Shown: piece after piece, positions 45,801-55,154 of the stretch
Position numbering within the stretch: position 1 is the first letter of the stretch
Layout: each line of letters opens with the position of its first letter
Origin: Baylisascaris procyonis
Lineage: Eukaryota; Nematoda; Chromadorea; Rhabditida; Ascarididae
Direction of reading: 5' to 3'
DNA: 64,000 nucleotides
Assembly (NCBI GenBank): GCA_037389465.1
Contig: JAZARR010000088.1
Span: 2,542,001 to 2,606,000 of the forward strand
Program-made: the position numbers and the translations under genes
Notes under the pieces: generated by a model
Databases searched by the model: none
What the model was told of the DNA's origin: nothing
What the model saw: the letters and a program-made list of their open reading frames with translations, nothing else

Positions 45801-48800
45801 ATGCGCAAGCAAGTTAGGTATCTAAGCATGTTTCAGCTGCTTGTGCTCTGGTATTTGGCAGAACCAGATTTATGGGCTTTTGTGTTCATAAGTGATTTTG
45901 TTGAAGGAGGCTTTCCAACTCAAATTCTACAGATGCGGGTATGGTCTTTAACTCCCCATAAAGGACATGTTTGCTTTTGATTGGCGTTAAACCAGCACCC
46001 TCTTTTTTTGGTACCATGATTCCTGCTTAAGATTTCATGACCGGCTGAGATGTTCATTTGTAGAGGGCGGATCTGAAAAGGGATCAAATGCCTCCGATAC
46101 CGGACCGGATGTCATTGAGGAAGGAGAGGTGGACGAGAATAGCGAAAACGACAAAGCGCCGACCACCTACTATGATAAGAGCTCTTCATTCTTTGACAGG
46201 ATCTCGTGTGAGGCCCTCGAGAAGCAAGAGGGGTAAGCAATTAAGTTACGAAAAATTGGATAGTTTAAGAATTGGACAACTGCAAAGGCAGTAGAACTCT
46301 AATTTACTACCAACAATCGGCGGCTGGCAGCGATCAAGGAAACTAACGTTGCATTTCACTTAGCAATTTCGTTGCGTCAAAAGCCAGCCGTGTACATTGA
46401 AATACACTATTTTTAACAATAAGAATATATCAAGGAAAACGGTAGCAAATTGCTTTCTGCGCTTTCTTTAACTTTCGTGGAATACCTAATCTCGAGAGAT
46501 AATTTTAGTGATGTTAATTCGAACTGTTCGAGATGGGCGTAGTAGAGGGACCCTTCCAGTGTTTCCTGGATTAATTTCGTAACCTTTGAAATCGAAAAAT
46601 TCATAAATTAGCATTTCTTTCGATGTTTCCTACCCCATCTCTATTTCTCACGACGGTGTTAAGCGCTGTTCTGCAGCTGTTTTATCTCTGCATTTTTTCT
46701 GATTACGCTGTTGCTGTGTTGATATGTTGTCTTGTTCAGCATTTATTCAAATTTTTAATTGTTATGCACAGTTCATACCTTTGCAGAGTTAACGCTAATT
46801 AACTTTTATAGGTAAGAAGACTGGGTTACATCATTTACTGCCGTAGATTTCGTTGTGTTCTGGTGCTATTGCGATGGGGGCGAATTTCAAGTTTATTGGA
46901 ACATGAGCATGTCAATGTTAGGAGAACTAATTGCTTGAATAAGTTGGCCTTTTATGAAGTATTTTGTTCGAAATTGAAATATGAGCTGGATATGGGGAAG
47001 GTAAATTGTAAAGTCTCAGAGTTGAGGCAATGAAAGTATAAAAAAGTTTTAGGCCTTAACGTTTGCAGTTTATATGTGGCTGTGGGTGGGCTTCATCGAA
47101 ACGACTTCCGCAGCCGTTTAAATTTGACCATTGGAAATATTCTTACGCGAAATGTTAAGATATGCACATTGGAGGCAGTGAAGTAGAAGTGAAGATTTTT
47201 TTTAAAGAAAAGTTGGCGTTTTGAGTGATAAGTGAGAGGGGGAGTGGAGGAATTAAAGTGAATAAAGTGGTCAGTAGCAGCAAGAAGTGGAGGCCAAACG
47301 AGAAGAGAGTGAAATGAGGAAAAAGGAGAACATGAGGTAGATAAAAACTGCCTTTTTGAGAAATATTTTGAAATGCGAGCTTTTTTCGGATGTAAATTTA
47401 CTTTTCCGGGGATATTTTTTTGTTCACTTGAGAAGGGGCTTACCAGAGAGCGATGCACTTAGGTGCAAATCGTTTATTTGAAAATTGCATTTGTTGAAAG
47501 CGAGCTGAGATGCTCATATGCCCTTTTTTTTTTACTAAATCTAGTGATCGATGGTCACATAAGAGCATAGCGAACAAGAAAAATTTGTACATTCATTTTT
47601 AAATGAAAAAAATGTTTTCGATTGCAAAAGATTTTGATGTGTTTAGGGTAGGGGTTTTTGTCATTTGATAAAGGTAACGCTGAAAATATTATTTATTTGA
47701 GAATTGCATTTGTTTTATCCAACGAATTGTGTTTGTGGATGCGTTGAAAGGGGAGATTTACCCCTATTAAATCTAACGAACGATGCACTCTTTAAATTCA
47801 TTTATGTCTAATCGTTTATTCACTCGTCTTTCCGCTTTCTGCATTGTTTTTCATGCCATCCGGTTCTTTGTCCGCATACGTTCTTGATTTTATGTCGATT
47901 GTTTTTATATTTTTTTTTAATATTTGGCTTTCCTTAACCACTGTTCATCGTTTGATTTATTTCAACGTTTATAATTCTATCAAAATTCACAAAGGCTAAG
48001 ATTATTGAGGCTTTAACAAAAGTGCGGCAGTTACGATTGGAAGTGGGGCTTCGAAGATGCGAGCACCTGAGGTGCGTCATTTGATAAGCCGACGTTTTCG
48101 ATTTATTTCAGAAGATCATGTGGTAATCTGTATTTAGAAAGCAGCCGCGCACGGATTGGCGTAAGGAGCGCGAAACAAATCAACAAACATTTGGCCATTC
48201 GGCGGTCCGATCATTGGCCTACCGTAGGGGACGTGGGTATCAGGCTGGCAGAAACATGAGGGGCGGAAACGGCATGTTTCGCTACAACAATGGTAAGCCA
48301 ACCAAGAAGCTTCTTGCCATTTAGTGCATTGTTTTTATGGTTTTTACTTTACTTGCTAATTTTTTTGCAGATAGCCATATCGCATAGATAATTGGACGAA
48401 GTGCAGTTTGGAATTCAGTTCTGGCTAAAAAGTTGTTCCTCCCGCCAGCTGGCTCGAATGTGAAGTGTAGGCTGAACAGAAAGTGGCTTATCTTGTGGAC
48501 GGGGAGGAGGGAACGGATGTAACATTTTTCGGTGCATAAGACTTTGTGAGACAAAGAAGGAGGCGGGGTCGGGCATAAAAGTGATGAAAGAAACGATTTA
48601 ACGGTAGAACCAAATTCCAAAAAAATCTTTTCTGGTCTGCTAATGGTTTGGTAGTATGGGCCGTAATTGATGGTCAGCGGTGCGTTCTTAAAAATGTAAC
48701 GCTAGTGAAGGGTAGCAGTTTTTGATGACCACCGACGAACGCATATAGCTGAACAGCTAACGCTCTAAAGCGATGACTTAGAAGTTTGTGATGAAGCAGG

Positions 48801-49428
48801 CTTTTGATTTTTGAGGCATTTTTTATCACTGATGCAAGTGGTGACCCTTCCAACGAATTGCTTTCACCATCGTCGAAACTCGTTCTGCTGAGATGTCACC
48901 TGCAAACACAAGCGTAAGGCGAAGAGGTCAACGAAAACTTTACCCTTACAAAACTAAGCTAGAGCTAATGTATGCTCTCCCCTCCCCCCTTTCCCCACTT
49001 TCAAGGAGTGTGAAGTGTTTTTAAATGAGGTGAGTGAGGCATTTGCGCATTGAATATAGCGTTTATGCTATCTTCCTCCAAATACCTTCCTTAGCTTGCA
49101 GACAAGTGTAGTTTAAATTACTTTGCCCAAGACGTTTAATATCGCCATAGGTATGATTGTTGGACGGTAACATTGGATTCGATTAAATGTTTTATTATAG
49201 TCGATGGCAAATTAAAAAAGTCTCATATTAGGCTCAAAAATTTTCGTCAAGTAAAGAGTAATAACCATAGTTCAGTTGAGGGCATACGCACTGGAAGTAA
49301 AATGCAATTACTGGCTGCGGTGCACAATTTCAGGATATAACTATGGCGTACAGCGTGCCAACTTCAACTACTACCAAAATGGTTATCACCGCCGTGGGGG
49401 GTATCGCAACAACTTTCCGAATCAGTAA
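33077..49428 (+). CDS. car-1: LSM14/Scd6/Trailer hitch-family RNP protein, CAR-1-like
   Basis: Exons 33077-33197, 42194-42445, 43162-43401, 45039-45314, 46064-46232, 48138-48292 and 49334-49428 join in phase to 435 codons plus TAA. Residues 1 to about 80 are an LSm domain ([20 protein letters not shown] ... [10 protein letters not shown]). Pro/Ala-rich linkers follow, then the FDF element near 255-275 ([11 protein letters not shown]), the FFD box near 332-350 ([18 protein letters not shown]), the TFG box near 357-372 (NQQTFG), and Arg/Gly/Tyr/Asn-rich ends typical of RGG proteins. Family members act in cytoplasmic P-bodies and germ granules, binding RNA and the DDX6/CGH-1 helicase through FDF/FFD/TFG to control translation and decay; C. 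elegans CAR-1 is needed for germline and cytokinesis. The first intron (33198-42193) contains a full retrotransposon in the opposite orientation. Confidence 0.93.
33497..33501. repeat. Target-site duplication, left copy (GGGAG)
   Basis: GGGAG abuts the left LTR and is repeated directly after the right LTR at 41211-41215. Five bases is the usual duplication length for BEL/Pao elements. Confidence 0.9.
33502..34642 (-). repeat. 3' LTR of the BEL/Pao element
   Basis: 1,141 bp, same length and content as 40070-41210. Its outer end in element orientation carries TCGCGAA and TTCGCGA arms (34625-34640) separated by two bases, a potential small hairpin at the U3 start. An AATAAA on the - strand lies at 33575-33570, about 70 bp before the LTR end, suited to 3'-end formation of the element's RNA. 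Confidence 0.96.
33570..33575 (-). terminator. Polyadenylation signal in the element's LTR
   Basis: AATAAA on the - strand within the 3' LTR (same motif in the 5' LTR at 40138-40143), placed where R/U5 would be expected. Confidence 0.55.
34669..40029 (-). CDS. BEL/Pao gag-pol polyprotein, 1,786 aa, intact
   Basis: One ORF on the - strand, beginning 40 bp inside the 5' LTR and ending 26 bp before the 3' LTR. About residues 40-130 are coiled-coil-like gag; 150-300 match a DUF1759-type gag region. Three zinc knuckles follow: a CCHC-like unit near 376-385, [14 protein letters not shown] at 404-417, and [13 protein letters not shown] at 423-435. The aspartic protease motif at 517-519 is DAG rather than DSG/DTG. 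Reverse transcriptase lies near 780-1000, with Asp855 and YVDN at 932-935. RNase H has a D-E-D-D set (about 1100, 1143, 1173, 1217). The integrase has a zinc-binding HH-CC region (about 1410-1449) and core Asp1482, Asp1548, Glu1586. A DUF5641-like domain ends the protein. It makes, matures and integrates the element's cDNA. No stop or frameshift is present. Confidence 0.95.
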   Translation of the reverse strand: MSGVYRQAMGPTKGRLIGYLKEIPGLEVPNIDDPPAKQIASLEDQVEEFDSYMRKINAAIGVLEKYHEQWLSLRISLRGDEAKEEDRIYQQMADDPNGVLQVMEKARETLELVESRKQKAVRLLHGLQDKNKAEAQEVTELPRSAPRIKLPKLELATFSGDVRKWPEFWSSFEAAVDQQPIPDVNKLNYLLSSLKGAAYATVAGYAITASNYRVVVDVLKRRYGNEVLIKKCLHDELRRLPQADPRNPRVVLDEVERILRQLNVMNEDTNHPIIELMVEEKLPRWILFEVYEKKSEDPSWNVDKLREYVDKLIARKETIMRVTSSMTAQRRDRHEDRKPIKYDSKETSAFSSTVSNYRERRENQAPKSKKRSYAFCGGPHWNSDCHEYATVKERSGRIREKRLCFRCLAEGHSAKDCARRGMCFYCREEHNSALCPKRENKSGSERGSKPKEPEDNRGKQIVTFDKEVNRSPDESALTAAVTQKRREKKTVLLLCKEVNVYNPEKPEMGKTILAFFDAGCQGSFITEELCDQLKLTTEKRSQISIAGFGAQQPKCYDTKQVNITLELKNGNKKQIRASTMPFLTKELQRVNVESNEILIPNAKQRHRLCIPEKWEQPQLIIGADYFFDLIEGSQKLPSGFHLVKSKIGDMLAGSGYAKLDTQRAFSSADTALVMTSAAVTSEADIDQFWRLETLGIDDPIDSKEDVAALEQFKATITKSEDGRYVVNWPWKSATPKVPYNFGLCIGRLRSTLKRLKGDEELFKRYDDTFRQQLELGIIEKAPKVPDGPLISYIPHQAVLTPQKSTTKLRVVFDASAKDEKGNSLNSQLLRGPVMLNDLAGILLRFRTSKYVVLADVEKAFLQLELNVKDRDTTRFLWVKEKGPVDENNIEVYRFCRVPFGMISSPFLLAATLTKHLTEIGSTTAQEILKNLYVDNVMLQAEDSETAIQLCSEGKAVFAGAGMNLRSFVSNNKEVYDAIPPEDREEVQETKVLGITWSLKEDKIILGVKDKIGAAQTKRQVLSFVASHFDPLGLMAPLLVPLKVFLQELWKKKYKWDESLKEEEKLLWERLQKSWNNTVNDIPRQIFFRCAKERQLHVFVDASMQAYAAAVYNREIVNGAVLTNLIMAKTRLCPVKGASVPRLELLAAFIGVRLLEFVKKQLSMEEVETHYWSDSKCVLHWIRSDKEINTRFIENRLKQMRNTAKWWSYVPSDQNPSDIATKGVDPDKLKESSLWWHGPPWLRQSVENWPKWELSNPQQCVISEDAFQKNKVKRDQGKQPTTTVTALEVGTEEENDCAINHCVIDASKYNSWRKVKGITAAVIRFIKNLKERKRKAVGVEDQIEAEKHLIRQAQEEMITKAEIVRWELFRGDDNLWRCGGRLAYSDLPRDTKFPIFLPKHPITEMLIIHQHEILMHSGPAHTLNQLRSKYWIAKGRETVKKVIKKKCMKCRRWLTHPFKLPRMPDLPSCRTVVTRAFENVGLDYFGPFNLKALLGNEIKFQKSWVALFTCLTTRAVHLEVANDLSASSFLNCFQRYVSRRGKPKLVCSDNGIYFTLAAEVLRQISRAEEIKWNFITPFAPWQGRVYERMIGLTKTSLRKAVGRKRLSEEEFRTLIVEVEGVVNSRPLTYVHETSVDIIRPIDFLIPAAELIFTVNEEEEKEDPSYLPKEVMSREKMLMRWKATLSTLDRFWNYWRSEYLTSLRERTQRNHRAVRGSVTREPRINEVVIIEEEGTPKAVWKLGRIVEIRGGGGRSIRTARVKLGNGNEWTRPISQLYPLEIDDNEAPV
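40041..40061 (-). other. tRNA primer-binding site of the element
   Basis: On the - strand, eight bases inside the 5' LTR, the sequence starts TGGTGCCACGAGCCGGGAG. It begins with TGG, the complement of the universal CCA tail. The + strand reads like a tRNA 3' end (TCGTGGCACCA preceded by CCCGGC), with apparent complementarity reaching the T-arm. The tRNA species was not identified. Confidence 0.8.
40070..41210 (-). repeat. 5' LTR of the BEL/Pao element
   Basis: Identical in length to the left LTR, with no difference seen by eye. It should hold the element's promoter, directed leftward and so antisense to the host gene; no specific TATA or initiator was assigned. The inner edge is followed after eight bases by the primer-binding site. 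Confidence 0.96.
41211..41215. repeat. Target-site duplication, right copy (GGGAG)
   Basis: Matches 33497-33501 exactly and defines the right border of the inserted element. Confidence 0.9.
41216..42193. other. Remainder of CAR-1-like intron 1
   Basis: Intron sequence on the far side of the insertion. A frame continuing out of the LTR stays open to a stop at 41401, but it has no known family and no required splice role. A T-rich acceptor, AAATTTTCAG, closes the intron at 42193. Confidence 0.6.
42821..42851. repeat. Poly-T run of 31
   Basis: Thirty-one uninterrupted T in intron 2 (42446-43161) of the CAR-1-like gene. It is a likely length-variable and assembly-sensitive site; it could be the tail of an old antisense retrocopy but no such copy is recognisable next to it. 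Confidence 0.95.
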
Positions 49429-50582
49429 TGTTGCCACTTTGCCCGATGCTATTTCATTTGTACTTCAATTGTTCACTTTTTCAAGGGTTTTGTTCTAATG
49501 ATCGACGTTGAATGCCCGTTTCATTAGCATGTATTTTTTTTTGCAGCTAAACTTTTTTCATGTTGTTCAATACGGTGCCCTCTTCAATTTTTTTTTTTTT
49601 TTTTTATAGTGTTTTGCGACAAATGTTTATTGGCCATCCCTATCAAGCCTCGATTTTGATTAATGATATAAAGTGAGCGAACGTGATACTGCCAAAAAAA
49701 ATGAGATAGTTGCTTGAAAATCACGTTTGTATGCCGTGAGTAGATGAGAAGATATTGTTAGTGAAAGTAGAATTAGGGCAAAACGCGACCGAATAAGACA
49801 GTGATAAAAAGAATTGTATGATTGCAGGTCTTGATTTTTGTTAGAAAGTTTTGAGTGTTTTTTCCTTTCGTCTTTTTTACGTACGCCACTGTTGTGAATG
49901 AAGTTATAGGTGTTTTGTAACGCTGAATGATGTGGTCAGATGACGGCTTTGGTTAAAGGGTGGCTTAATTTGCATAATTTGTGTCATGTTTTACGTTTTT
50001 GGCTACAAGTTGTCTGCGGGACGAGCCTTTTGCGCGTTATTTGTATTTACTACTCACTTCCTGCGCAGTCGTTTTACCTTAACTTTTGCTGTTTTATCTA
50101 GCTGCAGCAGAAAGCGTTAAGCTCATAATTTGTTCATATTCGTAAGTGTTGTTTTTTTTTTCTCGGAGAGGTTTTAATGTAATTTGTCTTGCTTTCTGGC
50201 CGTTTTATTTCTGGAGTTGTCTTCTTATTGTAATTTACTATTGTAATCTTTTTTCGTAGTTTAATAGTTTATTATGGTCGTGCCCGTTTCATATTGCTAT
50301 TCGCTGCGCGCACTTTTATATCCACATCGAAACGATTTCTTTTCTTCTTTTTTTTACGAGAAGCATGGCGCATCTTATGTTCATATATTCCTTATGATTG
50401 AAGTGTATTCGTATATTCCGTTTAGCGCGCTTTAAAGCTGCGATATTTTTATTTTGAGTAATTTCTTTTTTTCTTTGATGCAGTCATGTTGAAGCGCTCT
50501 CGTTTTAACGATTTTGTCACATTTTTGATATTGTCGTTCAATTTTTAAGGCGAACTATTTTATCTCCTTCTTTGCGATTATT

Positions 50583-50588
50583 AATAAA
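50583..50588 (+). terminator. Candidate polyadenylation signal for the CAR-1-like gene
   Basis: AATAAA about 1.15 kb after the stop at 49428, in T-rich DNA. If used, the 3' UTR would be long, which is plausible for a germline translational regulator, but no nearer AATAAA was noticed and usage is unproven. Confidence 0.35.
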
Positions 50589-53002
50589 CAATATTCTCGT
50601 GCAATTTGTTAATCGGTTGTAAGCTTCGTTGGTGATCTTCGTGTGGAGTGGGAGTTGCTGCTACGCTATGTTGCACATCCCCGATACGACGAAATCAAAG
50701 TTTTAGTTGTTTTTTTTTAATTTCCTTAGTAAGATGGCGATATTTCTACTATGAATGCCTTCTCTACGATTCAAGAACGGATTGCAACGATTGTGTTGAA
50801 GTTGCTACATCACATTTGACAAATTCAAAGTCTTCTGGTTTTTTCTGAGATGAGGTTTTGAATCTTACTAAGGGCCTGGAATTCAGAAGGTAAATGAGCA
50901 GCTGGTAATCACAGGCATTACATTCTTTCAGTCACCACAGGCAGTCTTTTCCATTCCGTTGGTCGTTTCTTCTTGATGATTTCGTGAACACTGTTCTCAT
51001 AAAGTATATCGTCTGTCCTTTCCGTTCGTTTATTAGGTAGCGAGGTCGTCGTACTTCGTATTCCCTTTCAATTTGTCGTAGTGGAAAGAGGAACTTGGTG
51101 AAAAGCTTATCTTCAAAAGTATCATGGCTAGGATTTGAGCGTTTTTAGAATGCGGCCTAGCGAAGCACTTTGTCATTGCTTGTTTTGAGATGCGAGCTGC
51201 CTTGCGGAATTACTTGTCACACGGCTACCTTCCTCCTTTGTTGAACCCTCCGTAGGGAGATTCCGGGAGAGATTTAAGAGATTCCGTCCGGGAGATTTAA
51301 GTATAGTATTAAGATTGGTACCTTCGAGCACACCGACTTTTCTTTAGGAGACTAAGAAAAGAAGCAAATCAACTTCACGCTAAGATATCTTCATATGTTC
51401 ACTCCTTTTCCATCTCTATTCCTCCCGGGTAAAGTATTTCATTCGGACGCAGCAACGTTCCTCAATGTAAATGCTCAATGTAAATGCCTATCCAATGAGG
51501 CCAAATAGCTTCTTTTCTTAGTATGTGCTGTTGAGAGGACTGCATTGGTCTTTAAAAATGACAAATAGTTTTGTCTTCGCAGGCAAGAGCTTCTTCCAAG
51601 TAAGACACTTTGGAACGAAGCTGAATCATTTCATTCTACAACTTGCAGCCTAATTTTCTCAATTGTAGATTGGAGATGGCTGTTTGATTAATCAAAAAGT
51701 GAGCAGTGCTAGCGGAATGGAAGGCGAGTGCAACCGATGGCTTGCAGTATATAAAAAAAACAGCTAAATAACAGAAGAGCGACCAATCTTATGCGACTTC
51801 AATTTAAAAAGAGCATTTCGAGTATCTGTGATGGAGCGTTGGCTGCACGGGCCAAGCGTAGTTTCGCTGCCGGGACAAAGGGTATTCCTATAAAGCGTCA
51901 GCTGTCACATCTTTTCTGCGAATGACATAAGTTATATAAGTCACATCACCGTATTTTTACTCCGTCTTGGCCAAAGCAGAGCCTTCAATGAAACGCGGTA
52001 GCAAGAGCGATCCACCTGTCGTGATTAACGGCTTGGTTAGAAAGCTGTATTGCCTTTGTATATTCAACGTATTTTTTGTTGTCGTTTTGATATGAACTAA
52101 AACAAGATGAAATGGCAAAAGAAAAGAACATATAAAAGCAATACAGCTTTCTACCCCTAAATAACGGTGCAAATAAAGGGGAACAAATTGAAATGTTACG
52201 CCTAGTTGCATAAGTTGTGAAGTTCGGAATTTTATGTACAGTTCTGTACAATGAGAAATTCATCTACTTTATTGTGAGGGAAGGGACAGAAATATATTAT
52301 GATGTAAAAGAATTTTAGGAAATAAACAAAAAAAAACTTATACTGAGCAATATGAATCTGGGATGATTTTTTCACCTGAATAAAAATGCAAAAAAATTGC
52401 ATCGGCTAAAAGGATATAAAGATCACTTTCCGGTACAAGTTACATTGTCCACATCATCACTCAAAAAAGGCCATGCCGTCATAACCTGAAAGCAAATGTT
52501 ACATTGATTCATTCACACGGTGTAAATTGCTTAGAAGGTCCAAGTCATATCCTCGCACCCATTGTTTCCTTCTTTCTAACCACCCACTTTATCTGAATCT
52601 TTCCTACATAACATTCTCTTGCACTTCAATAAATGATGGTAATTTCCGCCAATACAACAATTATTCTCGATTCGTTTTTTTTTTCAAATTTGAAATGTTA
52701 CAGTCCTTGACACACGTAGAGTTCTTTTGAATTCCGATGCTTCACTGAGAAATCCCATTCTTGTGGAAAGGTGAAATTTCTAACCAACCGAAAGCATTTG
52801 GTAAAACCGGGTTTCGACTGCAACCGAAAAGAAACCTAAAATCGCATTCTGGTTAGTTGGTTACCGTTAAGTGCAAGAGAACTCTTTCAAGAATCACTAA
52901 TAACTACATCACTGCTCTTACAAAAGCAGCCTGTAACTTTCACATTCTAGAAAGGATTGACTGAGGCCAATTTAACAAATCTCTGGACCTATCTCATGTC
53001 TC

Positions 53003-53084
53003 CAGCCTATCAATGAGCTTTTTGCGACAGAAAACATCGATGGCAGCCTATCAATGAGCTTTTTGTGACAGAAAACATCGATGG
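53003..53084. repeat. 41-bp tandem duplication
   Basis: Two adjacent copies of a 41-bp unit beginning CAGCCTATCAATGAGC, differing at one visible position (GCGACAG versus GTGACAG). Confidence 0.93.
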
Positions 53085-54466
53085 TCTTGACGTGCTCGAT
53101 GAGCGCTTTTTCAGTTTGAATATTTCCTTTCGGCGCCATTTTTGAGTTGCTCATTGATGAAGTTAATTGAGATATCTTTCAGGGTTTTCGCAAGAAAGTA
53201 CAACGCCTGATTTATTAGGCTTTAAGGAACTTGACAGCAAGTCATCAGATGCTTAAGGACAGAACTTCAACCAAAATTTCTTGAACAGTGCGATGTGATT
53301 ATGCCTTAGAATATAGAGCGATCTACGCAAACGAAAGGCTGCTTTCAAAAATAAAACTCAAAAAAACGGAACGATTGTTGCAGACTGTGTGATAAACTGT
53401 GAGCGCATACTGTCTGAGCTTGATAAATTTCATAGCTTAGCTTACAAAATCCTTCGAAATAGCTGATCGTCCTTTTTTGTGATCGTGGTCAAGCGCTTGT
53501 TGCTCGTGACCGGGAACATAGTAAACAAACGATCGTGTATTTTAATTAATAACGAAGAGAATTTAGCAAACAAATCACGCTTTCCTGGATCGCTAGTGAT
53601 ACGTCTGGAATTATCTCCTTTTGCAACTCTAAAGTTTGACCAACTTTTATTGCTTCGTTTTGGCATGTTTGTAAGAAGCTTTAACGTTTTCAAAACAAAT
53701 TAAACGTCTTAAGTGATTTTTGTAAACTTCTTCTTGCAATCTCTGAGAACTTTGCAGATCCCTTTGGTCTCTTTTTTTCGCGATCCAGTTAAAATGAAAT
53801 GTTTTTTTTGCTGCCAGTTGCTATAGGCAGTCAGGGAGGATGAAACGCCTATTTTTACGCTTTCTAAAAAGAGTACAGAAGTCGATCTATGTAATCTATA
53901 TAGTTCAGGAAACGTGAATCTATATCGTTCATACCGAAGCATATAAGAAACCACCCAGCCAGAGTTTATTGTCATAGGTACTGCACCAGTGTAACACCTC
54001 TTAAACCAATCTCGATACTGTGAGAAACTGTGATCTTGGTGGCACCACATTTAACCTTGAAAGAAATGGTCAATCTATCTCTCATCTTAGCTTTTATAGA
54101 CCATAAGGCGCCTATTTGTGAAAAAACACGTTGGACATACCTTCCTCCAATGGTAGACTCTTTGGTTATATTTATCAAGCTGCTCTGCTTCAAGAAACGC
54201 TTCAAGATAGTTCGAGCATATGCCTCGTTTGAATCACAAGATGTAGGCGTTGTGGACTTTTACTTTTTTTGTGGATTGTGAATTTGTGGGAGAAAAAGAC
54301 GTGGATTTTTAGATTGTTGTAGATTCACTGACATAGGAACATGTTCGATTGGTAGAATAATAAATGTTGCTGTCAAAACAGTCTGTTCGGCGTTTCAATC
54401 AGCGCCGCCAACGAACCATTCAAAAATAACTAAAGCATACCTTGATGTTTGATACTCTACGTTGCC

Positions 54467-54532
54467 ATGGTTGATACTATATGTATCATTGGCCAAGTAT
54501 AGTGACTAGAGATCAGGTGTAGTATCAACCAT
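54467..54532. repeat. 13-bp inverted repeat
   Basis: ATGGTTGATACTA at 54467-54479 and its reverse complement at 54520-54532, separated by 40 bp. It could be the ends of a tiny non-autonomous element or a hairpin; no flanking duplication was established. Confidence 0.7.
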
Positions 54533-55090
54533 ACGAAAACAAATTTCTTATGGCCAGCAAATTTACCATAAGAGCGTTAATAGTAGGTGGACAAGCCAGC
54601 TAAGACGTCAAAAGTTATGTTTACCTGGGAAAAAAGTCAATGCGTGCAACAATCTCATGGGAGAAATATCGAGGAGGAAAACAGCGGGCTGGTTAAAGTC
54701 CAATAAAGACAGGAAGAGCCAGAAGTATCTCTTGGAACTGAAGGACGTCCGTATACCTTCAACTAGGCGGTTTTACTTGTGAAATTGGGCGGAAGCGAAC
54801 GTTGGTCATTAAGAGAAGGGGGATGAAGAATGTTCAAAGCCATTAAAAAGTCATTGCTTGATATCTAGCTGAGTGAGCGCATCTCAAGCGAAGAAAATTA
54901 ATGAGCACTATCCACTATATCGCACAAAACAGCAGAAAGAGAAATAACGGCTTTTCAGTTATTCATGGGAGCACTCGTTTTCCAAGCGATACCCCCAGTT
55001 GCATTCGCATATTGGTTAATGTTTTGAAACGATATTTCTTCAGTGTGATGGAAGAAACTTCCCAGCTAGCACATTAAATAAGCCCTGTGT

Positions 55091-55154
55091 AAAGGATAGC
55101 GTAGCTTATAAAATTAGCGTAGCTTAGCAAAGGATAGCTTAGCTTATAAAATTT
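55091..55154. repeat. 38-bp imperfect tandem repeat
   Basis: Two copies of a unit beginning AAAGGATAGC and containing AGCTTATAAAATT start at 55091 and 55129. A related AGCGTAGCTTA motif lies between. Confidence 0.8.
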
